64,000 nt of DNA, from positions 7,548,822 through 7,612,821 of the forward strand of contig OY997655.1 of NCBI GenBank assembly GCA_963921795.1. The letters are read 5' to 3'. The position numbers and the translations under genes were made by a program. Below, one piece after another: positions 55,774 to 64,000 of the stretch. The notes below the pieces were generated by a model. That model saw only the letters and a list, made by a program, of their open reading frames with translations. It searched no databases and had not been told where the DNA came from. The number at the start of each line of letters is the position of its first letter. Position 1 is the first letter of the stretch. Source of the DNA: Nannobrachium achirus. Taxonomy: Eukaryota > Chordata > Actinopteri > Myctophiformes > Myctophidae.

Positions 55774-56099
55774 AAGTAGAGCATGACCTGTACCTGCCTG
55801 ATGGGCGAGTGCCTCTGAGTCCTTAGTGTCAACCCTGGCAGACGCACTGACAGTGAGGCTGTGAGAGGCAACCGAGTGTTGTCTTAGTTGTTGCACAATG
55901 TATCGGTGCTTATTTCAAAATGTCATTATATTTCTTGAATATTGATATGAATCACAATATTTTGGGTTCAAAAGAGTCGACATTAGCTTGATCTAAGTCG
56001 AGATGAACCAATGCAAGCCGACTGGAACGAACGTACAACACTTGTGTATATAGTGATGTCATGTCAGGACAGGACATGAGGGGCGGCCCCTGGGTGAAA

Positions 56100-57372
56100 C
56101 ACCTGTTTTTGAGCGGTGGTCACAGCTCCTATACGTGGCCGTGTGTGTGGGTCTCCGTCCGTGTCTGTCTGTATGTAGCCTAAACTTCGGCGCGTAACTA
56201 GTGCCGCACCATTTACGCCACTCGCGCAATATATACATCAAAATGTACGGCTCGGCCGGGAATGGTGTTCTATTACCTTTCGTTCCGATCCGCCTTACCA
56301 TGCCGACGTAATCGGCAAAAAACGACGCTTAATTGTCCCCATTGACTTATAATGGGACAATGCAAGAAATCACTTTCAAGTATTTTTCTCTCGTAAACCA
56401 TAGGAGCTACAGTTTCAAACCTCGGAGAGGAGATTCATAATGATTTTAAGAATGAATCGAAAAATAATTACATCACTCGGCCTCATGGTGGCGCTATAAC
56501 GGCCCACTTTACGTTTTGCCCCGTAACACTTGAACCGTAGATCGGAAAATGTAAATTCTTTTTCCCCTGGATTCCTTGGGTCAAGACGCATCTCCCCATA
56601 TAGGCCACGCCCATTTGCGCCAGGATAGATTTTCCGCCATCTTGAATTTTCTCCAAAACACACTTTTTGCTCCTTTTCCTACATATTTTCTTCAAATGTC
56701 ACAAAAATGGGTACACATGATCTATGAGGTGGGTAAACCACCGCTCAGTTCACACGGGTGTGATTTTTTTTTTATTGTCTCCACCAGCCGAAGGCATGGG
56801 GGAGAGTATGTTTTCCTCTTCGTCCGTCCCTGTGTCCGTGCGTGCGTGCGTGCGTCCGTCCGTGCGTCCTCGCAGTTTGTGTGCACCTAATCTCAGTCGC
56901 CGTTGGCCCGGTCGCTTCCAAAGTGAGCACACACATTCCCTGGATGCCAATCTAGAACCTCTGCTCTAAATTTTTCAAATGGGCCTTTTCTAGCGCCACC
57001 TAGTGGCCGATGTTCGCAAAACACATTTCTGTGCACTACTCTTACAGATTTTGTCCAAAAATCCTACAAATCGGTAGGCAGTATCTCGACAGTCATGTGA
57101 TCAACACGGATCTGTCCGATTTTGCATATTCCATCCTGATTGGCTAAAATTGGCTTCCAAAGTTTGTAGGCTTGAGCCGTTTTGAACAAAATGCCTCAAA
57201 TCCCAAACGCAAAGTGCAATTATCATGAAATCCCGCACACACATTCCCACTAGGTCGAGGAAGAAATGCCACTTCAAATTTTTGAAATCAGCCTGTTGGT
57301 GGCGCTATAACAGGCCGATTTGTGGTTTTACCTATAACTCCACCGATCAGTTTCAAACTTTGTAAGCGCACT
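56100..57372. other. Dispersed repeat with GGCGCTATAAC words, no gene
   Basis: Segments such as AGCGCCACCTAGTGGCCGAT, AAAACACATTT and TCATGTGATCAACACGGATC recur at 57950-58280 and, in another variant, at 61900-62180. This is a non-coding dispersed repeat, possibly the body of the same Helitron-like family. Confidence 0.5.
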
Positions 57373-57380
57373 CCCTAGAG

Positions 57381-57898
57381 CAGGGGTGGGCAACTTTGAT
57401 GATGGCGAGGGCCACTATATTTCCACCTTCACTCCAGAGGGCCACATTGCATATCGCTACGTCCTACTTTGTCATTATAGTATCTAATACAAAAGAAGCA
57501 AAAATAGCCGATCTACAAGCTCAAAACGCATCGATGTGTTTTGAGCTTGTAGATCTGCCATTTTTGCTTCTTTTGAATTGGAATCCTGAATTATTTTTTG
57601 TTATTTTTTAATTGGAATCCTGAAATGTAACATTGTAGCATTTAGTGATATATTCATGTTAACTTTATGAACCTAAATACAAATACATTGGACATAAAAA
57701 ATAAATACATTTTAATACTACTACCATATACTAGTCATTAAGCTACTCATATAGACTGACGGAATTAAAGAAGGTCATGTTTGGAATTGTAACAGCTGAA
57801 ATAAATAATATGTCAGTATTCCGGTATTAACCTGCGGGCCGCATGAAGTGAAGGTGGGGGCCGCATGTGGCCCCCGGGCCGCCAGTTGCCCATGTATG
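57381..57898. mobile_element. hAT-like MITE, CAGGGGTGGGCAA family
   Basis: CAGGGGTGGGCAACT at the left, AGTTGCCCATGTATG at the right, with a perfect 8-bp duplication CCCTAGAG (57373-57380, 57899-57906). Hairpin at 57490-57575. Confidence 0.9.
57490..57575. repeat. Hairpin module, CAAAAC variant
   Basis: CAAAAGAAGCAAAAATAGCC and GCCATTTTTGCTTCTTTTG form a long outer stem; the inner arms read CTCAAAACGC and GTGTTTTGAG, a matched change from CTCACAACGC. Confidence 0.9.
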
Positions 57899-58781
57899 CC
57901 CTAGAGGCTAAGGATAAACCTTTGCCCTGCATTTTTCACATCAGCCTTTTATAGCGCCACCTTTGGGCCGACTTATGTAAAACACATTTTTGGATATTAC
58001 TCCTTCAGATTTTCTCCAAAAATAACACAAATCAGTACACAGTATCTCTATAGTCATGTGATCAAGTCTGATCCGTCTGATATTTCATATTCCATCTTGA
58101 TTGGCTAATATTAGCTTCCAAAGTTTGCAGGATTGCTCTGTTTTTGAACAAAATGCCTCAAATCATCAACGCAGCTTGCAATTACTGTGAAATTTGCCAC
58201 GCATATTCCCACTATGTCAAGGAACAAATGCTACCCTTTTCACATTGGCCTGTTATAGCGCCACCAGCAGGTAGACTTTAGCAAAACAATTTTTTGGAAC
58301 ACAATGCCTCAAATCATGCATGCAGCGTCCGATTGCCATGAAAGGTCTAAGGTGAAGAACATATGCCACCCTTTTTACACTGGCCTATTACACAGTAGCA
58401 CCACCAGGATGCCTGGCCTGGTGGAGACCTGTGCTCGGAAGAGCACTGCTTCTAGTTGTATTATGTTGTGGTATGGGTGGACCGCAGTGTGGTAGTAATA
58501 ATAATAATAATACATTTTATTTGTATTGCACTTTTCATTCAATGAATCTCAAAGTGCTACATACATTACAAGGAAAACACATACTAAATAGTAAAAGATT
58601 ATCAAAATCAATATATAACGTTAGCAGGTTCATATTCAATAATCAGTAATCAAAATCAATATTAATGTTTGCAGATTTTAGAAGCACAGAAACAAAATAC
58701 AAAGATAGCTTAAAAACTAGAGACTAGAAAAGGCCTTCCTGAATAAAAAGGTTTTTAGGCTTGCTTTAAAAGAGTCTAGGG

Positions 58782-59192
58782 CATACATGGGCAACTGGCG
58801 GCCCGGGGGCCACATGTGGCCCCCACCTTCACTTAATGCGGCCCGCAGGTTGATATCAGAATACTGATATTATTGATTTCAGCTGTGTCCTACGTCTTTG
58901 TATTTAAGTTCATAAAGTTAACAATCAAAAATGTTACATTTCCGTTTCCGGATTCCAATAAAAAAAGAAAAAGAAAAAAATCTGGATTCCAATTCAAAAG
59001 AAGCAAAAATAGCCGATATACACGCTCAAAACGCGTCGCTCTGCGATGCGTTTTGAGCTTGTAGATCTGCTTTTTTTTTTGTTCTTTTGTATACAATACT
59101 AGAATGACAAAGTAGTACGTAGCAATATGCATTGTGGCCCTCTGGAGTGGAAATATAGCGGCCCTCTCCATCATTAAATTTGCCCACCCCTG
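58782..59192. mobile_element. hAT-like MITE, same family as 57381, inverted
   Basis: CATACATGGGCAACTGGCGG at the left and TTGCCCACCCCTG at the right, with a perfect duplication GTCTAGGG (58774-58781, 59193-59200). Confidence 0.9.
58995..59089. repeat. Hairpin module, CAAAAC variant
   Basis: CAAAAGAAGCAAAAATAGCC outer arm; CTCAAAACGCGTCGC and GATGCGTTTTGAG inside. The right outer arm has decayed into a T-run. Confidence 0.85.
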
Positions 59193-59815
59193 GTCTAGGG
59201 TCTGTGGTGGGGAGGCTGTTCCACAAGCGTGGTGCTGCCGTACAGAAGGCCCGGTCCCCCATAGTGCGTAACTTGGTATCAGGGACTTCCAGGAAGAATT
59301 TGTTTGCTGATCTGAGGGTCCGGGTGGAGGTTTGTGGAGGCTTGGTAATTAGTGACCGTAGGTAGGGGGGGGCAAGTCCATTTATGCAGTTGTGAGTGAT
59401 GAGTAGGACCTTGTAGTCAATTGATTACGTGTGTAAACGCTGTTCCGCATCTTTTTGGAGCAGTGTCACGCCTCTCACACGCACGGACATGTGTCAATGC
59501 GACACATTGTGAGCTTGTAAATCTGATATTTCCACTATTTATTGATATTCTTTGAACATTTCTGGAAAATATCTGAATTGTTTTGAAAATGTCTAATTAA
59601 ATGTCATTTGTACTTTTTTTAAAGCAAGCACTCGCTTTACTTTAACTTGACTTTAACTCGATTACAAATGTGAACAGGAGTATTTATAATTTGACTCTCA
59701 AGTACTGGGGTTGAGTACTGTGTCCACCACTGTTAATTATATAGTCAAATGTGTGATGTAACAGTAATGACAACAAAACAATAACAGCAGATTATTGTGA
59801 CTTACTGTAATGTTT

Positions 59816-60901
59816 AGACCCTCCAGAAAAACGCGGGCAAAAATCCTTGATTATGCGGGCTAAAATCCTTGATTTTGCGGGCAAAAATCCTTAATTATGC
59901 GGTGAATTATGCAGGGTTTTTGTGTGAATTTATGCGATGACAATGCGAAACTATGCGAAATATGCGGGAACTTGTGAAAGTTGCGATTAAATGCGAAATT
60001 ATGCGAAATATGCGGGAACTTAAAAAACATATTTATAGCCTATGTACAGTATATATACATACCGGGTATTATAATAAAAATTGATAACTATTAATTAAAC
60101 CACTTTAATATACAGTACACTGGCTATTTGGAAATAGACAATCTACAAGCTCACAACACCACTAAGTAGTCATCAAAGTAGTCAAAACACGAATTTAAGG
60201 GTCCTTGAGTGAATTGAGAAATGCAAAACAGACTTTTTTGACTGCCTTTCATTATTTTCAAGGCAAAAAAGCAAACCTCTGTCAAATATCTGCAATTTAA
60301 TTACCTTAATGGGCTACATCAAGGCAAAAATAATTACCCTATGGCCTATGCGATTGCTAAGGATACAGCTCACTGCTAAAGCAAAACTCGGGTTTATTTA
60401 TGTGGTTTTGCTCTCTCTAAAGGGATTTAAGGGATTAAAATGTTATGCATTGATTGATTGATTGATTGAAGACTTTATTAGAAGTTTGCATAGGAAAAGG
60501 TACAGTTTCATGACGGTACAGTTCACTGGTACAAGGTCTACTAAAAGGAGATCCATGAAAAGACTAAGCTTATTTCCACTGGAAACCATTGAAGTATCTC
60601 ATATAAATTGCTGTTCCTATCCATCCATGGAATACTGCATGCTACTTTTTTTCGGAGAGGTGCTTGTTTGCTTTGAACGGCAACGACACAACGTTTCAAA
60701 CGGAGTACAATGGAGACCTCAAAACAAGTAGGATAAACTTTAATTTGTCGTTTCTTGAAGTTTGAGGACCGAGGAAGAGTGTGTTATTCTAGCGTCACGT
60801 TGGCGAGGGCCAACGCTCATACCGTATAGCCTACATTATGCCTGCATCTCTCTCTCTGTCTGCCTGCAGTTCTCACGGTGCAGCGTGCACGCAATCGCAC
60901 G

Positions 60902-60983
<82 letters not shown>

Positions 60984-61264
60984 AGAGGAGCCACGTGTTT
61001 CTCAGCGCATCATTGTTTTGCTTCTGTTTTGTGTGTGAACGTGATTGAACGGTGAAGCATGACTATACTTTTATGCGAAAAAGTGCGGGGATTGTGAAAT
61101 CAAGCGATGCCCGCATATTTCGCATATTTTCCGCGGAAATATGCGAAATATGCGGTGAATATGCGGGGATTGTGAAATCATGCGAGCCCCCGCATAATCA
61201 GCGGCATTTATTGATTATTGCGGGAAATTCTGCGATCGCATAATCGCGTTTTTCTGGAGGGTGT
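59816..61264. mobile_element. Element with CCCTCCAGAAAAACGCG ends
   Basis: AGACCCTCCAGAAAAACGCG and CGCGTTTTTCTGGAGGGTGT are inverted; TAATGTTT and AAATGTTA flank it (8 bp, two mismatches), which suits hAT. TATGCGGG and ATATGCGAAA words are repeated near both ends. A LINE tail (60450-60600) and a (CA)n tract (60903-60980) lie inside. No transposase frame. Confidence 0.65.
60903..60980. repeat. (CA)n microsatellite
   Basis: About 39 CA units. Confidence 0.95.
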
Positions 61265-61306
61265 AAATGTTACTGTTTTACAGTTCAAACAACAACTGTG
61301 GACAGG

Positions 61307-61337
61307 ATGGCCAGTGGAACCTCAGCTTCCATCAGAG
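61307..61337 (+). CDS. GIMAP coding exon 1
   Basis: ATG in ACAGGATGG context, ten codons plus one base, donor G|GTGAGT. It begins 43 bp after the element ending at 61264. Confidence 0.7.
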
Positions 61338-62986
61338 GTGAGTTCTATTAAAACACATGAAACCAACAAACTGATACTGCTTTAGTCACATCAGTGATTG
61401 CGACCGTAGGTCGCATTTACTATCAAACCCTGCACAAAGTGTAAGTCCGTCCGTCCGTCAGTCCGTCAGTCAGTCTGTCTGTCACACCTCACACGTCACA
61501 CTCTTGCCCTGCTCATATCTCCGCAACCGTTGCCCCGATCCATGCCAAATTTTGCACACACCTTCCTTACCTGCCAAACTACAACCTCCAAGGACGCCCG
61601 GAGCTCCAGGGACCCCCAGGTCCCTGGGGGACCCCCAGATGTAAAAAATGACCAAATGTGCTAAACTGACCAAATGACCACCCCCACGGGGCTGCTCACG
61701 GGGAATTCCCGGGGACCACCCACTCCTGGTGCTCCAGAACGCATGCAAAAGTGGTGGCGCCTCCCAGTGGAGGACCCCCTACACTGCAGCTCACATAAAA
61801 TGCCGTAACTCCGGCTAGGAGCGACCGGGACAGCCGGGGCCGGTACCTATTCGTCCGCCTTGCCGGCGCGGAGACCCCACCCCTCATTTCTCACATGGCC
61901 CTCTTCTAGCGCCACCATGAGGCCGATTCTTGCAAAACACATTTTTGGACACTGCTCCTACAATTTTTGCCCTAAAATCACGCAAATCGGTACACAGTAT
62001 GTCTACACTCATCCCATCAACATGAATCTCTCCCATATAGCGCCACCTCCAGGCCGATTTTTAAAAACACATTTTTGGACACTGCTCCTACAGATTTTGC
62101 CCTAAAAGCACGAAAATCACTACACAGTATGTCTACACTCATGTCATCAACATGGATCAGGAAGATTTTGGCAAAACACATTTTTGGCCTATTTGTGGAG
62201 ATAAGTGACCTACGGTCGCTTATCTCCCGATTAGGGAGTGTTACTGGTCTTTATGAATATTATGTTTATTTCTCCAACCAGGGAAGAACAGAGACCCGTC
62301 AGAACTGATAATTGTTCTGATCGGGGGAAGACATAAAGGTGGACCCAGTGGAAAGAGTTCAGTAGGAAACATAATCTTAGGCAGAGATGTTTTTGACACA
62401 ATCGGAATAACAACTAAGAGTGTCATGAGACAAGAGTTAGTGTCAGGGAGACCGATCAGTGTAGTCGACACTCCAGGATGGATATCTTATCTTCCCCTAG
62501 ATCTGACCCCAAAACTGACTCAGTTAGAAATCCAACAGAGTGTGAATCTGTGTCCTCCAGGTCCCCATGTCTTTGCCCTAGTGGTGAGACTGGACCTCCA
62601 ATATGCAGGAACAGGGATGTCAGCAGAGGAGCATGTGACATTTCTCCTCAGTGACAGAGCATGGAAACACACTATTGTGGTGTTCACTGTAGCTGATAAA
62701 AGCAAAATGAGACCTGGTCTCATTAGATCTCACCCTGACTTAAGATATCTCACTGTGAAATGTGAAGGCCGCTTCCATGTTCTTAACATCAGTGACAGAG
62801 GAGATGGTAGTCAGGTCACAGAGCTGCTGCAGAAGGTAGATCAGATGGTGACTAGTAATGGTCACTATGAGACAGAAGAACACGTCTCAGAGGAACTGAA
62901 GGAGATGGAGAGATCTATCAGAAGAAGAGCAGAACAAAGGAGGGCAGACGCTCAGAAACAATCAACTGGACTTCCAAAAGCTGTTG
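61307..62986 (+). CDS. GIMAP/AIG1-family GTPase, 5' part (exons 61307-61337 and 62282-62986)
   Basis: AIG1-type GTP-binding protein of the GIMAP (immunity-associated) family, which acts on intracellular membranes of lymphoid and other cells in vertebrates (family knowledge). Exon 1 encodes MASGTSASIR and ends AGAG|GTGAGT; exon 2 starts after CTCCAACCAG, phase 1. The 245 residues visible contain a G1-like loop GGRHKGGPSGKSSVGNIILG, G3 SVVDTPGW, a G4-region VVFTVADKSK and a basic coiled segment after the G domain (SEELKEMERSIRRRAEQRRA). The G1 loop is longer than the usual GKTGxGKS form. Exon 2 probably ends GTTG|GTATGT at 62986, leaving phase 1, so more exons should lie beyond the window. The intron is almost filled by a Helitron-like element. 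Exact GIMAP member not assigned. Confidence 0.85.
61398..62247 (+). mobile_element. Helitron-like element in GIMAP intron 1
   Basis: 5' TTGCGACCGTAGGTCGC after an A; 3' hairpin CTCCCGATTAGGGAG, TGTTA and CTGG before a T. It ends 34 bp before the exon 2 acceptor junction. The interior has (GTCC)n and AGCGCCACC words shared with 56.1-58.3 kb. Confidence 0.6.
62282..62986 (+). CDS. GIMAP coding exon 2 (G domain)
   Basis: Carries the complete AIG1 domain described for the gene. The open frame continues to 63066 without a splice, but residues after 62986 are a CTGT-microsatellite translation, which supports the donor at 62987. Confidence 0.85.
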
Positions 62987-63023
62987 GTATGTTTTGTTTT
63001 ACTTTAAGAAAGAATATTGTATT

Positions 63024-63135
63024 AGTCTGTCTGTCTGTCTATCTGTCTGTATGTCTGCCTGTCTAACCATCTGTCTGTCTGTCTGCCTGCCTAACTGTCT
63101 GTCTGTTGGTCTGTTGGTCAGTCTGTCTGTCTGCC
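63024..63135. repeat. (CTGT)n microsatellite, imperfect
   Basis: TCTGTCTG steps with several interruptions, in the GIMAP downstream intron. Confidence 0.9.
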
Positions 63136-64000
63136 AGGTCTGAAGGGGAGCACACACCAGACACGGGAGGCTGCGCAGTATTGACGTGCGTGACACCGGA
63201 CTACACCAAGGCTTTTCACTCACGTCAGTGCATACGGTAGCATTTACTGCGTGGGCACAACGCGTTTGGAAAGATCCAATATATATCGGCTGGGCTACAC
63301 CAAGGCTTTTTACGCGCGTTAGTGTGTATGCGGGGCGTATGCGCGTTTTGGAAAGATCGAATATATATCAATTTTGTCGGCTACACCAGGCACACGGCTA
63401 GCGCGAACCACGGATACGCATTCCCTAAAAATAGGATCGGTTCTATTTTTTACATACGCGTATGCGTTTTGTACACAAACTCCCATGGTCTCCCGCACCT
63501 ACCCCCTCCTCGGTGTATCCAAGGACAGTGCACGCGTGTGCGCACATTTTCTGGTGTAGACCGACCGTGAAGCATGCGGTAACACTGGATGCGGTGCACT
63601 GCCACATGGCGTAGGCTATCCATTTACCTCCCGGTAGGGAGAACATTTTCTCTGCGCGGCAACGCTGGAAAAATAGAACAGCTGCGTATCGGCGCGGCAG
63701 GCGAGGCGGCAGACTTGCACCTGCGTGTGTCTGACACCACCGGTGAGGGTTAACCCACTTTCACACCAAGAAAAAATACATGCCGTAAAAGCGCATAGGA
63801 ACTAACCTGACTTGCGCCAGATGATAGCAGCAGTGCGTATTGCTCTGCTTACTATCCATCTGGGATTGCTCCGGCAGACTCGATGTAAGGGGCGGGCCAT
63901 TTTTTGAAATTATTTAGCAGCTGATTGGATGGGGCCGTCTGTCTATCACAGTCTGGGAGTGCCAACTCCAACCACTCATATTGGCCTGTCTGCGTGACGT
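63136..64000. other. Intron or flank of the GIMAP gene, nothing coding seen
   Basis: 63200-63375 holds two diverged copies of a unit of about 110 bp (CTACACCAAGGCTTTT and GGAAAGATC(C/G)AATATATATC). The remaining sequence is CG-containing and unassigned. Confidence 0.4.

Larger units (their letters stand above)
58497..59420 (+). mobile_element. Fish LINE-type 3' region split by a MITE
   Basis: TACATTTTATTTGTATTGCA and AAAAGGTTTTTAGGCTTGCT on the left, GGGGAGGCTGTTCCACAAGC and CCTTGTAGTCAATTGAT on the right; the middle is the element at 58782-59192. Clade not assigned. Confidence 0.6.

Noticed and set aside
61482..61887. Minus-strand frames of 63-88 codons in the GIMAP intron
   Set aside because: They lie inside the non-coding body of the Helitron-like element; low-complexity Gly/Pro composition and no homology recognised.

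Overview
The window looks like ray-finned fish (teleost) nuclear DNA. The signs are intron-rich genes with vertebrate splice sites, fish-type SINE and LINE tails, very dense small DNA transposons (mostly hAT-like with 8-bp target duplications), long (CA)n and (CT)n microsatellites, and an AIG1/GIMAP GTPase gene. I cannot name the species. Every call comes from reading the sequence; no database search was run.

Genes. (1) Positions 2003-15572, plus strand: a complete BTB-BACK-Kelch (KLHL-type) gene. I joined 12 coding exons by hand at GT/AG sites; they sum to 1890 nt, giving one 629-residue frame ending in an acidic tail, with an AATAAA signal about 100 bp after the stop. (2) 29966-32359: two pieces of a rhodopsin-like GPCR (TM1 to early TM2, and TM3 to ICL2) separated by 1.9 kb of repeats, probably a pseudogene. 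(3) 35517-35951, minus strand: a 144-codon ORF with retrocopy-like features inside an insertion. (4) 61307-62986, plus strand: the first two coding exons of a GIMAP/AIG1 GTPase gene that runs off the window.

Layout. 1-1.6 kb: AT-rich DNA and a dead LINE end. 1.9-15.7 kb: the KLHL gene, its introns packed with MITEs, several abutting splice sites. 16.3-19.4 kb: a satellite of about 68 copies of a 46-bp unit. 19.4-29.8 kb: nested MITEs. 29.8-32.4 kb: the broken GPCR. 32.96-41.54 kb: an 8.58-kb Helitron-like insertion whose interior is a large imperfect palindrome (arms of about 3.5-3.9 kb). 32.87-49.35 and 50.87-55.23 kb: two copies of one direct segmental duplication in which several transposons are present in one copy and absent in the other, so empty sites can be read directly. 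56-59.4 kb: dispersed repeats and two oppositely oriented hAT MITEs. 59.8-64 kb: a larger hAT-like element, then the GIMAP gene.

The most unusual signal is a hairpin module of about 60-95 bp (core GATCTACAAGCTCACAACGC and its reverse complement, flanked by AATAGC/GCTATT) that occurs around 30 times. It lies in the interior of at least six terminally unrelated MITE families, both hAT-like and TA-target elements. Each family carries its own matched substitutions in both arms, and the stem continues into family-specific flanks. The second notable object is the Helitron-like element carrying the palindrome.
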